NCBI GenBank assembly: GCA_038277395.1
Contig: CM076193.1
Span: forward strand, 119,876,133 to 119,940,132
From: Dryocosmus kuriphilus
Taxonomy: Eukaryota; Arthropoda; Insecta; Hymenoptera; Cynipidae
Direction of reading: 5' to 3'
Length of the DNA: 64,000 bases
The position numbers and the translations under genes are program-made. Of the stretch, positions 36,414 to 48,516 are shown piece by piece. The notes under the pieces were generated by a model, which worked only from the letters and a program-made list of their open reading frames with translations, was not told the DNA's origin and made no database searches. The stretch's first letter is position 1; every line of letters starts with the position of its first letter.

Positions 36414-37238
36414 AGGGAATAGGATTGAATTTAATTAAAAGCTTTTCTCAAAATATTTATCAATATTCGAAAAAAGATTTTAAAAATGACCGTTAGCGAA
36501 GCGGCAGCTGCAATGGGAGTAGTTGCATGACTATTAAATAATCGATTTTTTAAATGCTGCATACAATTTTTAAAAAAAATTTGAGTACATCTTTTCTCAG
36601 AAAAAAATATTTTTTAAAAATATCGAAAACTCTATTCAAACTATTCTGTGATCTTGAAACGTCACGTCCGGCAAAACAGTGCCATCCAATTAGCAAAACT
36701 TTATGCAGTGGCTCCACTGACTAACAAAGCATCTAGCAGACAGATGGCAAAAATTCAAGTTCCAATTTCTAACAAGAATATTTTTGATTTTTTATAGTTA
36801 AAATTATTAAAAAGTACGTGTCAACGGTAATCAGATCTCGCCAAATTCCGCAATTTCGTATTGAATATTAAGTCTAACAGTATACCTGTACTTTACCTTT
36901 ACTTTATTGAAACAGTAATGATTATTATTATTTAAGTGCGTGTCATTGATGTTTTGAAAGATAACCTCAAAGTTATGTCAATTACATGCCACCATCATAT
37001 GCAGTGAGTACATGTGAGCCAGTTTTTTCTGTTTTTTCGGAATTTTCTTGTAACAAGGATAAAATAATTGAAAAATAAATAAAAAAATGTTTTGTACCTG
37101 ATATTGCAAGAGCAATAGTAAGGATTACCCGTGAGAAAGAAATGGGCTGAAACCGTTGGAAGAACCGGCACATTTGCACTGTCATACTTTACAAAATCCG
37201 GTTTTACTGAGATTATAGGTATTTTGATCACCCTTGAG
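36414..37238. other. Spacer without recognised gene
   Basis: AT-rich; no motif recognised before the hAT-like end at 37239. Confidence 0.5.
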
Positions 37239-37555
37239 CAATGGTGGAACGTAAAAAATTACACGTAAGAAATTACGTTTTCTACGTGTAGAAAATTACG
37301 TTTACGACGTGAGCAATTTTCTACAATATTAGACTTTTCTACGTGACAAATTTTAAATCAACCGGCAACCGCCTAGCATAGTTATTAGTTCGCAAGTTCA
37401 CCGAGGATTGCCGTTGTTCGTGGCGTTCGCGCGATATGATACAAACCACGACGTCCATCAATTGTTTTGTTTTGATAGTTCTGAAAAACAATAAAGTTGG
37501 AAATAAAGTTTCACAGCAAAGGTTTATTTCACAAACAAAACTTTTTTGGATTACG

Positions 37556-39386
37556 AATTGCAGAATTTGACGAAGACACAAAAAAATGGAAATACAAAGC
37601 AAAGTGCTGGCAGTGCGAATTATAATTGACAAACACTGCTGGAACAAGATTGAAAATGCATAGGTTAGGATTTAATTTTTTTTCCCCATTGAGTACAATT
37701 GACGTACTTATATATTTTCTTAACTCAACGCTCTTTTTTTATTATATAAAAAGTTTATTTTATGTTTTATAGAAATAGGTGTTCTCTCGACATAGAAAAA
37801 ATGCAGGATCATCAAGTTTTGTCAAACGACAATCAGTCGTCATCGAATAAACGCAAGGCAAGAGATAGTAATGAGTCTTCTAACAATACATCTGCCAATG
37901 ATTCTGTTGTTTTAAAAGCTTCTACAACCATAGGCATCACACACATTTTATTTTCCAATAAGTTCGCTTTCGATTTATTGTAATAAAAAAGTGTTTTCAT
38001 ATTTTAGAAGCAAACCATCCCCACACGAAATGTAAGGCGGAAAGTAGACTCATCTTTACTGAAATACATTGATGAACTGATGTGAGTGAAGATGAAATAG
38101 ACTTAATTAATGAAGCAATATTAGAATATTTTATTGTCTCTGGTACTGATTTCAATACAATCACTTCAAAAGCTTTTATCAATTTGATCCATAGATTGAG
38201 GCCTGCATTTAGTACAAAGATACCCAGTGTGGAAGTACTCACAAACAAAACGTTGGATGAAGTTTATGATAAAAAAACAAATATTACAATACCATTCAAG
38301 TTTTCTGGAATATTGCTAGTCAATGGTGACTTTAATGGAAACATTGGTTTTACTTACAATAGCAGTCGCAAGTTCAGTTTTTTATGTCACAAAGCTGATG
38401 AAGATTTGAATTTGTTTATTAATGTCTGTATGGAACTGTTCGAGGAAAATTATTCGACTCAAGTATCAGATGTAGCTTCAAATCTTACATCAGAAGTTGA
38501 TGTACCATTAGTGAATCGGCATGCACTTGATGAGAACTTTCACCTGCAAATAATTTGTACATCAAGTTACATTTATTCTTCAATCAGAGAAATAGTAAGT
38601 CAAGCCTTACTAGATAAAGTTTTAAAATTAAACAAAACATTCAATGTGAAAGCTTTAATCGAGAAGTACAAGCTGACATTTGTTGATTTTGACAAGGGTG
38701 AATATAGCTTATATTATACAAGTATGCAAAGCTGTTTAGAGAATTTAGATAAAATGTGCGAAATAGTAAGCAAAAAGGCATATTCGTGTGATTCTGTTAT
38801 TCTTGATTTATTATTCAAAAATGAATTTCTTGATGAATTAAAAGAAACAGTAAAAGTTTTAGAATCACTTGATAATATTTTGAAAAAGCGTAATGTCAAT
38901 TACAAGCTTGCCGATTTGGTACAAGACTAGTTTTTATTAATCAATGACACTACTACAATTAGATTTAAAACGATATTTATTAACCATGGGGTTTCAATTT
39001 TCAATGGGACAGCCCCAGCTTCAAACTTCTTACACCCAAAGTATCGCGGAGTTCAATTCTCTGAGAAACAACACTACTTAGAAATGAAAATAGACTTTCT
39101 TGTTGAGATTGCCGATGAAGAAACTATGCACAGCTTTTTTGAGTACAGAAACAGAGAAGAGAATTTTGATATTTTAATTTTTAAACTAAATACTGATGCA
39201 AAGGTCTTCTGGCAATCGGCAGAAATTTATCATAAGAAATTGGCTAGATTAGCCTTAAGACTGATAGAAATACCAGTGTTTACTTATCATCAATCTAATT
39301 TTATGCCATACTCAAGAAAATGTACCGATGAGACAAAGAAAAGTAAACTTACTCAGTTGTATTGTTTGTTAAAGATTAACGGTTAA
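37556..39386 (+). pseudogene. hAT transposase pseudogene (left, plus strand)
   Basis: An N-terminal BED-type zinc finger reads KYKAKCWQCE, then an in-frame TAA, then TAGTRLKMH. It is followed by a plausible intron (donor CATAG|GTTAGG at about 37660, acceptor TTTTATAG at about 37771) that continues the finger as R-NRCSLDIEK. The long frame 38082-38930 has the hAT-type segment ILEYFIVSGTDF. It reads ILLVNGDFNG where the sister gene has a catalytic LLIDGW, so the first acidic residue is lost. The C-terminal dimerisation region is in other frames: SNFLHPKYRGVQF, DAKVFWQSAEIYHKKLARLAL. A polyadenylation-like AATAAAG follows at 39497. Confidence 0.85.
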
Positions 39387-39537
39387 ATGTTTCTATCATA
39401 GAGATTTATCAAAATCGTAAGAGGAGGCTCGTAAATCTGAGTTTAAAAATGCTATTTATAGTTTATAAGGCAAAAGATAGAGATATAAATGTGAGCAAAT
39501 AAAGAGCATATTTTATAACATACATGTTCAGAGTTAT

Positions 39538-40959
39538 TTACAATACTGTCTGTACTGCTAATATCTTAGATCTATGTGTAAGTAGTATATTCCTCTTCGT
39601 ATCATGTACATAGGACCACTGTGAGAAAAGCCTTTCAAGCTCTGAGGTTGCAGCACAAATATTTAAGATCTTCAAAGCTAAACTGCTTAATTCAGGATAA
39701 AAATATTCTGCTACGTTCCAAAACACTTTCCAAGACGTATAATTTTTACTGAACAAAGTTTTGAAAAATCCAAGACCAAGCTTGTACTCCTCCAGCTCTT
39801 GTAGTCCATTGGGTGTAAGTTCTTTTTTAAAAAAAGGATTCATTTTTTCAACATAAGTATCATTTTTAAAAAAACGAATGCCCCTATAGATAGGATGGAG
39901 GAAATTGGCTCCTAAGCCGTAGCAATTTACGACTTTATCCACTCTTTCCCCTACAACACGATCAAATTCATCATTTATGGCTGGCAGTTGCAATTGCAAC
40001 CAAAGTTCAGTGGCGTCTGCAATGTTTTTATTTACTTTTTCACACTGTCTAATTAATTTGCATATCGGGTCAAGGATTGCTATATGATCTATCAGTTCTA
40101 GTTAAAAATTGTTGTTGAACAATATCTGTCGAACCTCATTTTTTATCACAGCATCATTGTTAACTACTCTACGCATTTTAGGGACATTTCGTATGCATCG
40201 TCGATATCCATCTCTCCTACTGCACCACCGCGTATCTCCAGGTAATTTTATTTTTCTGTCGCCCTCTGCAACTACTAAATTTTCTAATGTTGTATTTTTG
40301 AATTCGTTCAACACTTTCTCAACTTTTTCATCAAAATCCTTATCCATATCTCTCACCTTTTCACCCAATAAGTTACCGCTATGACTGAAAATTAATACGT
40401 AATTAGGCTTTGATACATCAAATTTTTTACAAACAGGTAAAAAATATAAATACCTATTACAAGTTAAATGCCATAAATTTGATAATTTTCCCATGAGCAT
40501 CATGTTGGATGCATTGTCAGAAATCACAGCGTGAATACTGTGTCACGAGCAATAGCTATTGATTCTTGTACAACATCATTCAGATTTTTTCCAGTTTCAC
40601 TAATCACACTAAAATTCCATGACTTTAAGAAAAGAAAACGTCCATTGTCCGAACGAACCATAACAACTACATTTTTAGTGTTTGCTACTTTATTTCTCCA
40701 TCCATCGATTAATAAAACACCTTGGAGTAGAGTATCATTTTTCAGTTTATTTTTGTAGTCATTAAAACAATTGTCCAATATAGGCCCAGCCACAGTTTTT
40801 CTACATGGCACATCATAATGTGGGTTTAAAGCTTGTACAAAATATCTAAAGTACTCTGACTCTGATATAACGAAAGCAATGTTACATCCAAAAAAAAATC
40901 TTCCTAATAGTGAGTCAATTTCTCTTTTCTTCTCTAAATTGATTGGAAAATTTGCAAAT
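39538..40959 (-). pseudogene. hAT transposase pseudogene (right, minus strand), main exon
   Basis: Encodes GVLLIDGWRNKVANTKNVVV with the first catalytic Asp, a one-base frameshift at about 40526, then VISDNASNMM with the second Asp, GDTRWCSRRDGYRRC (the hAT TRW block), a stop at about 40102, and the dimerisation domain (ANFLHPIYRGIRF, SWKVFWNVAEYFYPELSSLA, TSELERLFSQ). One frameshift and one nonsense codon separate it from an intact gene. It is related to, but clearly diverged from, the plus-strand neighbour. Confidence 0.9.
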
Positions 40960-41041
40960 CTGAAAATAAATTAGAGCGTTAGCGGATGTTCAAAATTTGC
41001 TTATGGAAACATTTCAGATTAATATTTTATTATTTATTTAC

Positions 41042-41058
41042 CTCCTTATTTCATCCAT
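41042..41058 (-). pseudogene. First coding exon of the right hAT transposase
   Basis: A 17-nt exon ATGGATGAAATAAGGAG is followed by GTAAAT. It joins in frame, across an 82-bp intron (40960-41041, acceptor TTTATTTTCAG), to ATTTGCAAATTTTCC, giving MDEIRRFANFP. Both splice sites are canonical. Confidence 0.75.
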
Positions 41059-41314
41059 GGCTCAAACGTCTTTAAAATTACCATAAATTTCTTTATAAAT
41101 CATATTATTAATAGAATATCTTTTTTTTGCTTTATATTTCAACGATAATATATATATATGAAGCTTCACGCTTCACTAGTATATTTTAAGAGGTTATGTT
41201 CTTTCGTTTGAATATGGTGTAGAAAAGTCACTTTTTTACACTTTTATACGTTTTTTTACATTTTCTACGTATAGTAAGTAATAAATATGAGTTACTTTGG
41301 TTTTCCCATCACTG

Positions 41315-43793
41315 CGGCCTTGATACCCTTCTATATACTTTTAAAACACGTTTTAAATAATAAGGAAGAAAATAGGTTACATTTACTGTTTACATGGTTT
41401 ACACCCAATAACTAGCGGCCATATTAATTCCCGCGTCAACCACGCTACTCAGATTGATGTTTACTTCCTCCGTGCCAGCCAATCACAATTGCCTCATTTT
41501 CCCGCAAAAAAATCGAAAAGTATACTTTTCAACCATTAAAAACTATTAAAACTTATCTTCGAAAAGCCCGCTTAAGTAATTACAATTATTTTTTTAGTGT
41601 TATTTTAATTGTGCAAGGAGAATAAAATATTTAAAAATATGTAACTACCCCATTCTTAGAAACATTGAGGAAGCATGGTTCAAAGTTCGATTCTGGTTTT
41701 CGATTCGACACGAACGAACCTGCTAACAGGATTTCCTATCTTTTTTCAACTGTCACTCTTCTGTTTCCTCTTTTCATTCTCCTTTTCTTTCCTTTTTTTT
41801 CTTCTCTCTTCTTCTTACCTCGTTGCAGTCAAGACTCGGAGATGTACGGCTTCAGAAACGGAACGTGGTACTAATTAAAGTGACGCTTCGCCATTTCTTC
41901 TTGGAAGCACCACAGGTCATGAAAAATCTCAATTTTCATGAAATGCGAAGAAACAAGAGATTGTGTCACGGCTTTTCACCCCGAACCAACCAAGCCATAG
42001 AGGCACCTTAATTTCTACTCACTTCCGTTCTAATAAACATTACAGTTGAGGTATCTTTTGTACAAAAATACTATCGAATTTAACAAAAGTGTTTTGAAAA
42101 TTATGTACATAGAATTGGTTCTAGAATTTTTATAAATAAATTCGATAATTAAAATTTTTGTTGACATTATAGTAGTGAAATTGTCAAGGAAAGCTTTATA
42201 GATGTTATTACGAAATTTTATGAGTTTGAATAAAAATTGCGACATTTGGAATTTGAATTAAAAAATCGACACACTTCGAAGTTAAATAAAAAGTGGCCTT
42301 ATTTGAAATATTAATAAAAATTGCCATACGTGGAATCATCACATAAAAATGATAAAACAATGTTTTTGCAAAATTTCCATACAGAATTACATATGGGGTT
42401 TCCATGATAATTTCGACAACAAATTTACTTGTGGAATTCTCGCAAGTAGCAGTAACATTTTATAGAAATTACTGGAACTCAATTCATAAAGATATTGTAA
42501 AAAATCAATGGGAATTTCAATAAAATTCCATATGAAATTTCCATAGAGAATTTCAAACGAATTTCTTCGTGAAAATTCTTGTGCAAATGGCATCCGGAAT
42601 TTCCGATAGAAAATAGACAAAATATTTCCATGCCTGTCAAATTTAAATTGAATTTTTTTTCAAAAATTTCTTTAAAAATATTTTTTGCTCAATTTCTTTT
42701 CAAAAGTTATTCAGATAGCTCTAGAGGCTTCAATTTTTATCGAATTTAGGGGACTTTTTTTAAATTTCAACTAATCTATTGCAAAATACACGAAAGATCA
42801 TATAATTAACTTCTTTTTTTATCCATTAACAGCTTTGAAAGTTTTAAACAACTACATTATTTCTGTTTAATACATAACAAATAACATAGCAAATAACAAT
42901 TGTTTAAAAAAAAAATGTTTTAAAACACCATCGGGAAATTTTTAAGTAATTGGTATTATTATTAAGTCAAGATTACAGTGGCTCCTATAAACCAATCCAG
43001 GTATTCAAGCAGAAAATTCTTCATCAATTTTGGTATTTGATAATAAGCAAATCTATTACTTTATCAATTATTTCTAGGCTCTAATAGATTAAAAAAAATT
43101 TTAACCCATGTACATTCCATAAAAACTTTTCACAGGAATATTCCAAAAAAAAGTCGAAAAAATTTTAGTTCCAGACAATTCTTCCTTAATTCACAGAGCT
43201 ATCAGTGAAAATTTGATTAGATTGTGGCAGAATTGCCAAATCATTTTGCAAGCATTCATAATTTCATGGAATTTCCATTAATGTTTCTATGGAAATATGA
43301 AACTGATATTTGAAAGGAATTCTCTTAATCTTCGATAATATTTAAAATGAATATATGGAAATTCCACTAATTTTCGACGAAATACATGTGAGAATCCCTC
43401 GGAGAAATAATTTAAGTATACCAGGGGAAAATGATGCAGATTTAAAAAAGCGCATCTTTTGCAGTTTCTTATATATGCATTTTTTATTTTATTCATTAGG
43501 TTCTCCGCATCTGCTCACTGAATTTTTTATATTTGTCATAAAGATGAAGTTTTGTAAAAAAATAATGAAAAGGTCATGAAAATTCAGAATTGATACTGTA
43601 ATGTTGCAACTGTAGCAACTATTTTATTGGAACTGACATTATTAACGAGAGTAAAGTGCAAGCCTGTGAAATTAGACTGATTCTTGTGAAGTTGGATACA
43701 GTATCCTGTTGTCAGAATGTACTTTCAACTAATGAGGGCTCGTCCAAAATTGTGTCAGTTGTACAGTTGCCCTGGGATTGTATAGGGTAATGA
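41315..43793. other. AT-rich stretch with a strong pyrimidine tract
   Basis: A 70-nt pyrimidine-rich run ending TTACCTCGTTGCAG (to about 41828) looks like a 3' splice site on the plus strand and is followed by GC-richer DNA. No downstream donor or recognisable peptide confirms an exon. Positions 42230-42640 and 43240-43400 are littered with degenerate GGAATTTCC/GGAAATTCC strings. Confidence 0.45.
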
Positions 43794-44349
43794 CATCAAT
43801 AGTAAGCCAACTAAGGTTAGGAATACATACAGCGCTCAATATGAAAAGACCAGGAAAAGGTGGTACGCCTGCGCTTAGGTTCATATTCTGTATATTTTAG
43901 ACTTTTTGACTCACCTATTATTTTTTCCTGCAATTGCTTTGAGAAGTATGAAATATGTAAAAAAAATAAAGATGTGTAAAAGAGTCATCAGTGAGCCATT
44001 GAAAATCATTATTGAGCCACGCGTAGTGTCTATAGTGAGCCGGGTAAATCGATAAAGAAGAACAGCCTTCGCAACTAGCGCCATCAGTAATTCTTTTTCC
44101 TATTCAGTTTTGTCGGTAATATAGAACATTTTTGACGAGGCCCACTAATGACAACGAAGAATTAAATATGACAACTTCCATCGTGAGCAAGGCTGGCTCA
44201 GCATTGAAGAATGTTTAAAAATCGTATTCAGTAGATTAGTCACCAATAAAAACTAGCTTATTCAAGCGTTTTTTTTTTCAGTAAATGATAACACAATTTA
44301 CAGTTTATGTTCTCACGTTGTGAAAATATGGACTTCAGATAGTGATGTA

Positions 44350-45583
44350 CGAGGCGTGATCAAAAAGTAAGGTGACTTTTTGAATTTCGCGGGATGCGTT
44401 TAATCGATATTCGTTTTCTTTTTTTCTTATGTTGGTACACTCGTCCCAAACATATGTGCACAGTTTCAGCTATATAGCATTTTTTGTTTGTTTGTGAGAG
44501 GCATAAAGGTTAGAAGTGTTTTGCGTGCTCGGCGATTTTCTGCTGTCGAAAAAAATGGATCAAAGAATTTGCATCCAATTTTGTGTAAAAAATGGAATTA
44601 AGTGCTCCAAAACACTTGAAATGTTGACAGTGGCATACGGTGAGTATACTCTGAGTAAATAAAATGTTTATGAGTGGTACAAACTCTTTCGGGAAGGCCG
44701 AAAAGATGTTAATGACGAAGCTCGCCCTGGATGTCCCAGCACGTCAACAACTGATGAAAATGTTGAAGAAGTGAAGAAAATAGTGTTGGCGAATCGTTGA
44801 ATTACCATTAGAGAAGTTGTTGTTGATGTCGGCATCTCGTTTGGCTCGTGCCAAGCAATTTTAGTGGATATTTTGGGCATGAGACGTGTGTCAGCGCAGT
44901 TTGTTCCGAAATTGCTCAATTTTGACCAAAAGAACCGTCGCGTGAGCATCGCTCAGGAGCTGTTGAATGACGTCAACGGCGACCCAGACTTGCTCAAAAG
45001 GATCATAGCAGGTGATGAAACATGGGTATATGGTTATGACGTCGAAACTAAGGCTCAATCGTCCCAGTGGAAGCATTCTGAATCACCAAGACCAAAAAAA
45101 GCACTCCAAGTTCGATCAAATGTCAAGGTTTTGCTTACCGTTTTCTTCGATTATCATGGCGTAGTGCTTCCGGAATTGTGAAAAAACCAGTCATGGTTAT
45201 TGCACCATGATAATGCGCCAGCTCACACGTCATCGCTTGTTCGTAATTTTTTTGGCCAATAACAACACCATAATCATGCCTCAGCCACCGTATTCACCAG
45301 ATTTGGCTCCCTGCGACTTTTTCCTGTTTCCAAAACTGAAGAGACCCACGAAAGGACGGCGTTTTGCGACGATTGAGGAGATAAAGACCACATCGCTGGA
45401 AGAGCTGAAGGCTATACCAAAAAGTGCTTATCAGAAGTGCTTGAGGAGGATTGGAAAAAGCGCTGGCACAAATGTATTATATCCGAGGGGGATTACTTTG
45501 AAGGGGACAACATCAATATTGATGAATAAATAAACATTTTTTGATAAAAATAAAAAGTCACCTTACTTTTTGATCACACCTCG
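44350..45583 (+). mobile_element. Mariner element, family A, longer copy
   Basis: Terminal repeats are nearly identical to those of 1063-2000, flanked by TA at 44348-44349 and 45584-45585; 1234 bp. It retains the first catalytic block missing from its sister but lacks about 25 codons before the second. Confidence 0.95.
44555..45529 (+). pseudogene. Mariner transposase, family A, multiply disabled
   Basis: Begins MDQRICIQFCVKNG at 44555. Stops occur at about 44660 (SK-stop-NVYEW; the sister copy has Lys there), at about 44798 (NR-stop-IT) and at about 45180 (EL-stop-KNQSWLLHHDNAPAH). Catalytic blocks present are AGDETWVYGYDVETK (about 45013), HHDNAPAHTSS and SPDLAPCDFFLFPK, in another frame after about 45210. 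The usual stretch between FFDYHGVV and the HHDN block is shortened. Confidence 0.92.
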
Positions 45584-46286
45584 TATTCACTCGGGAATAG
45601 TGGTTATTTTTCTTTGAGTCTGACAGCTAATTTTTACGATAAATGGATTAGCGGGATCTTTTACTTACTTCGTTCTGGTTACATACTTAACCTTGCATGT
45701 CGATCAAATGCAGGCAGCAGATAATTTCAATATTTCTCCTTGAATTTACTGTTCTCATGCAAAATTCAAAGCGTGTGGCTCACTATTGAAGGAGGCCTAC
45801 TATTGATGTACCTGATAAGTAATTTCACCTGAGTTGGCAGCCAAATCACAGATTATTGTTTCTGAGGATTGTGGTTATCGATTTCGGACGCTCAGTTTCT
45901 ATAGTTAACAGTCAGTGATGGGAAGTAACTAGTTAAAAATAACTAGTTACTTTAACTAGTTACTTTTTCTTGATAACGATGATAATAACGAAGTCCTTTT
46001 ATTAATAGGTAACGAATCGGTAACTAGTTACATTTTTTTCTGTAACGGTAACGATAAAAATCGTTACTTTTCTCGTTACTTTTGAAATATAGTACAGAAT
46101 TTTTTTATTGCAAAAATCAATATAGTTTATTGCTTCTACAACGATTTTTTCATTTCGACTATTCGAATGGTGGCGGCACTTTCAGCAACCAATCGCTGAC
46201 CGGCGTTTAAAAAGCTAATTGGCGATAAACAGAATCAGCAGACGATAAGATAGGCTAGAGGAGGTATAATATTTTGTTTTTATGTA

Positions 46287-46388
46287 CAGTCATCGTCATA
46301 TATGCCTTAATATTTGTCACTAGAAATTTGCACGTATTTCAATGTAAAATCCTAGTGACAAATTTTAAGGCATATATGACGATGACTG
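46287..46388. mobile_element. 102-bp hairpin MITE nested in the hAT-like element
   Basis: 37-bp arms beginning CAGTCATCGTCATATATGCC are reverse complements with one visible mismatch, separated by a 28-bp loop and flanked by TA at 46285-46286 and 46389-46390. The CAGT start plus TA duplication fits a pogo-type MITE. Confidence 0.9.
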
Positions 46389-47424
46389 TACACTAGAGAG
46401 ATCCTTATTTACTCTTGGTCGATTTTTTTTCGAATTTCTTTGGTCTCACCCCCCTATTTTGTTGAAATAACCAAAATAATTATCTCTACCTTTGAGCGAA
46501 ATCGGCTAATATGACCATGTGACCAAAAGCGCTCAAAGTTTCTCAGGCAATTAAGGAGAAACATGCGCCGGGTAAAATCCAAGATTTTTTAATGCCCTTT
46601 AAGTATGTTGAAGTTATATTAATTCCGCGTCATTTTCAAAATATTATAATTTTTTACCGCCTGGTCTAGAAAATATAAGCTTTTACATCAACATTATGTC
46701 ATATGGAGCTAACCTAGGAGAATCACATAAACTGGAGATTTCTCTTCGAAAATCTAAGATTAATACTCAAAAAACTGATTAAATTGAAGAATGAACCTTC
46801 TTTGTGTCGGCAAAAATAAAAAATTGAAGTCTTACTGACCTTATTTATTTATAAATTAATTTTGAAGCTGAATAAACCAGCTGTCAGCAGAAAAAAACGA
46901 GAAAACTAATGAAATACGGCAGCGCTGCATCTTGCTGTTCCTTTGTAGTAGACGATATAGCAGACGCTCTGAACAAGGCTGCCAATGAAATCACGCTATT
47001 TCAAATACTACAGCAGCTAACTACTACGAAGTCAAGATGCCGACTTCCGCAACGTTGTCACGTTTCTTCGCATTTCTTACTAATTTTACAATTTATAAAA
47101 TAACTTATAATATTATGTTTTCGGGCAAGAAACATAAATATTATTAAGAAGCACAATCTATATCAAAACAACAATTGACGTATTAAATAGTGTTGATAGG
47201 AGTCTTTTATAATAATTAGTATCATAACCTTTTGAAATTTTGTTTTGTAAATTATTTAATTATCTTATAGTTAATTTGTCAAATTTTGTGTAAATTTGAC
47301 TTATATTAAACTATAGAATTTTTGAATACTATTTGTGTATTTTATATAAATCTATTTATGAACTTTTTCACAAACATTCACATGATTCAAGAGTGGCGCA
47401 TGTTCCTTCTTAACATGGAGAAAA

Positions 47425-47820
47425 GAATTCCAAATACAAGTAATTTTTTTTATATTTCATCGGAATCCTTTGGCTACGAAATATCTTCCTTTACAATAAT
47501 TTAGCCTTTTAATTGACACCTGAAAAGTTGTCATCGAGAATCAAAAAATAAGTGAGTTTAAAAAAAACTTGTGAAGCCATCTTGAATTTTTTCAAAACTT
47601 TGAGTTTTCATTGTCATCACATTCTTTCTAATAAATACATCTGCCTCTTGTAAGAATTTGACGAGATTTTGTTGTCGTAATTTTGGTTCAAATTTAGGTC
47701 TTTTGTAAATTAAAAAAAAATTCGTTTAGATATATTTTTTCAACATAATCTAAAGATCATAACTGTACAGAGCCAAAGGATTCCAATGAAATATAAAAAA
47801 GTTAACTGCATTTGAAATTT
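47425..47820. repeat. Inverted pair of 50-bp repeats
   Basis: 47425-47475 and 47771-47820 are reverse complements with a few mismatches (shared core ATATTTCATYGGAATCCTTT), about 295 bp apart, inside the hAT-like element. Confidence 0.8.
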
Positions 47821-48053
47821 TACTTCACAGGTAAAAATAAGCGTTAATTATTATTTTCCTTACTATATGTTTCTAATATTTCTCAAATATAAAAGGGACG
47901 AAAAAAGTAACGATAGTTACTTTTTTTTTGAAAAAGTAACTGACAAAAAAGTTATATTCAGAAAGGTAACGATATCAGTAACTAGTTACTTTTTTTCGTG
48001 ATGTAACGGTAACGGTAACTAGTTCCTGTTGAAAAGTAACTTACCCATCACTG

Positions 48054-48449
48054 GTAGTAGATTTTCTCCTACCTTATAAGAGTTCAAACTCAAATGTTTA
48101 CTACTTTTCCGATTTAAAATCATATCTTTCATTTATCTTCTAACCTTAAATTTGCAATTAACAATTAATATCTCATTATAATTAGGCAGAATTGAAATAA
48201 GTTTAAAAAAACGATATTTTCTCATTTCGGAAAATGTACCTACAAACAATTAAATCAAAGAGTTTGTTTAAAATAATGAAGGGTTAAAAAAAGTTTTGCA
48301 ACATTTTCTTTCTTGGAAATTGTTTATACGACCTCTATTTAAATCCGGTGCTTTACTATACCTGGAAATGGAACTTTGAACCGAGATTTACAAACAGGGT
48401 GAGGCGAGGGATGTGTTTATCCGTCGAGACATTGTATTTGATTTCTTAC
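48054..48449. other. Spacer; probable intron of the candidate exon
   Basis: No feature recognised apart from the donor side of the 48450-48514 candidate exon. Confidence 0.4.
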
Positions 48450-48514
48450 CTCCTCCATCCAAACTTTTCGCACCAGTTGGCCAAGTCGAAGAGAAACTTC
48501 TCATCCATTGGTCT
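48450..48514 (-). CDS. Candidate 65-bp exon of an unknown gene
   Basis: On the minus strand a pyrimidine-rich acceptor (CTGCTTCGTCACTAG) precedes, and a consensus donor (GGAG|GTAAGAA) follows, a block clearly richer in GC than its flanks. The open frame reads RPMDEKFLFDLANWCEKFGW and includes an ATG at 48508, so it could also be a start exon. Composition and both splice sites look real. I do not recognise the protein. It could be an isoform-specific exon of a long gene spanning this region. Confidence 0.4.
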
Positions 48515-48516
48515 CT

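Larger units (their letters stand above)
37239..41314. mobile_element. Composite of two convergent hAT elements
   Basis: The left end CAATGGTGGAACGTAAAA and the inverted right end CAGTGATGGGAAAACCAAAG resemble hAT termini, and both are followed by subterminal TACGTAGAAAAT-like motifs. Between them lie two related hAT transposase pseudogenes pointing toward each other, each N-terminus next to an outer end. The flanking 8-mers CCCTTGAG and (offset by 2 bp) GCCTTGAT agree at 6 of 8 positions, which is suggestive but not a clean target duplication. Confidence 0.7.
43794..45808. mobile_element. Possible older element disrupted by mariner A
   Basis: The outer bases CATCAATAGTAAGCC and, inverted, CATCAATAGTAGGCC match at 14 of 15 positions. 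Internally, GTGAGCC/GGCTCAC motifs recur near both ends (about 44010-44042 and 45775). No coding sequence is visible in the residue. Target duplication not established. Confidence 0.4.
45913..48053. mobile_element. Non-autonomous hAT-like element
   Basis: The ends CAGTGATGGGAAGTAACTAG and, inverted, CAGTGATGGGTAAGTTACTT are followed on both sides by clustered GTAACTAGTTAC/GTAACGGTAACG palindromic motifs (45925-46080 and 47900-48040). The interior encodes no recognisable transposase. Flanking 8-mers (TTAACAGT, GTAGTAGA) do not match, so boundaries or subsequent changes are uncertain. Confidence 0.75.

Noticed and set aside
41665..41878. Overlapping frames rich in Phe/Ser
   Set aside because: They translate a pyrimidine tract that looks like a splice acceptor region rather than a gene.
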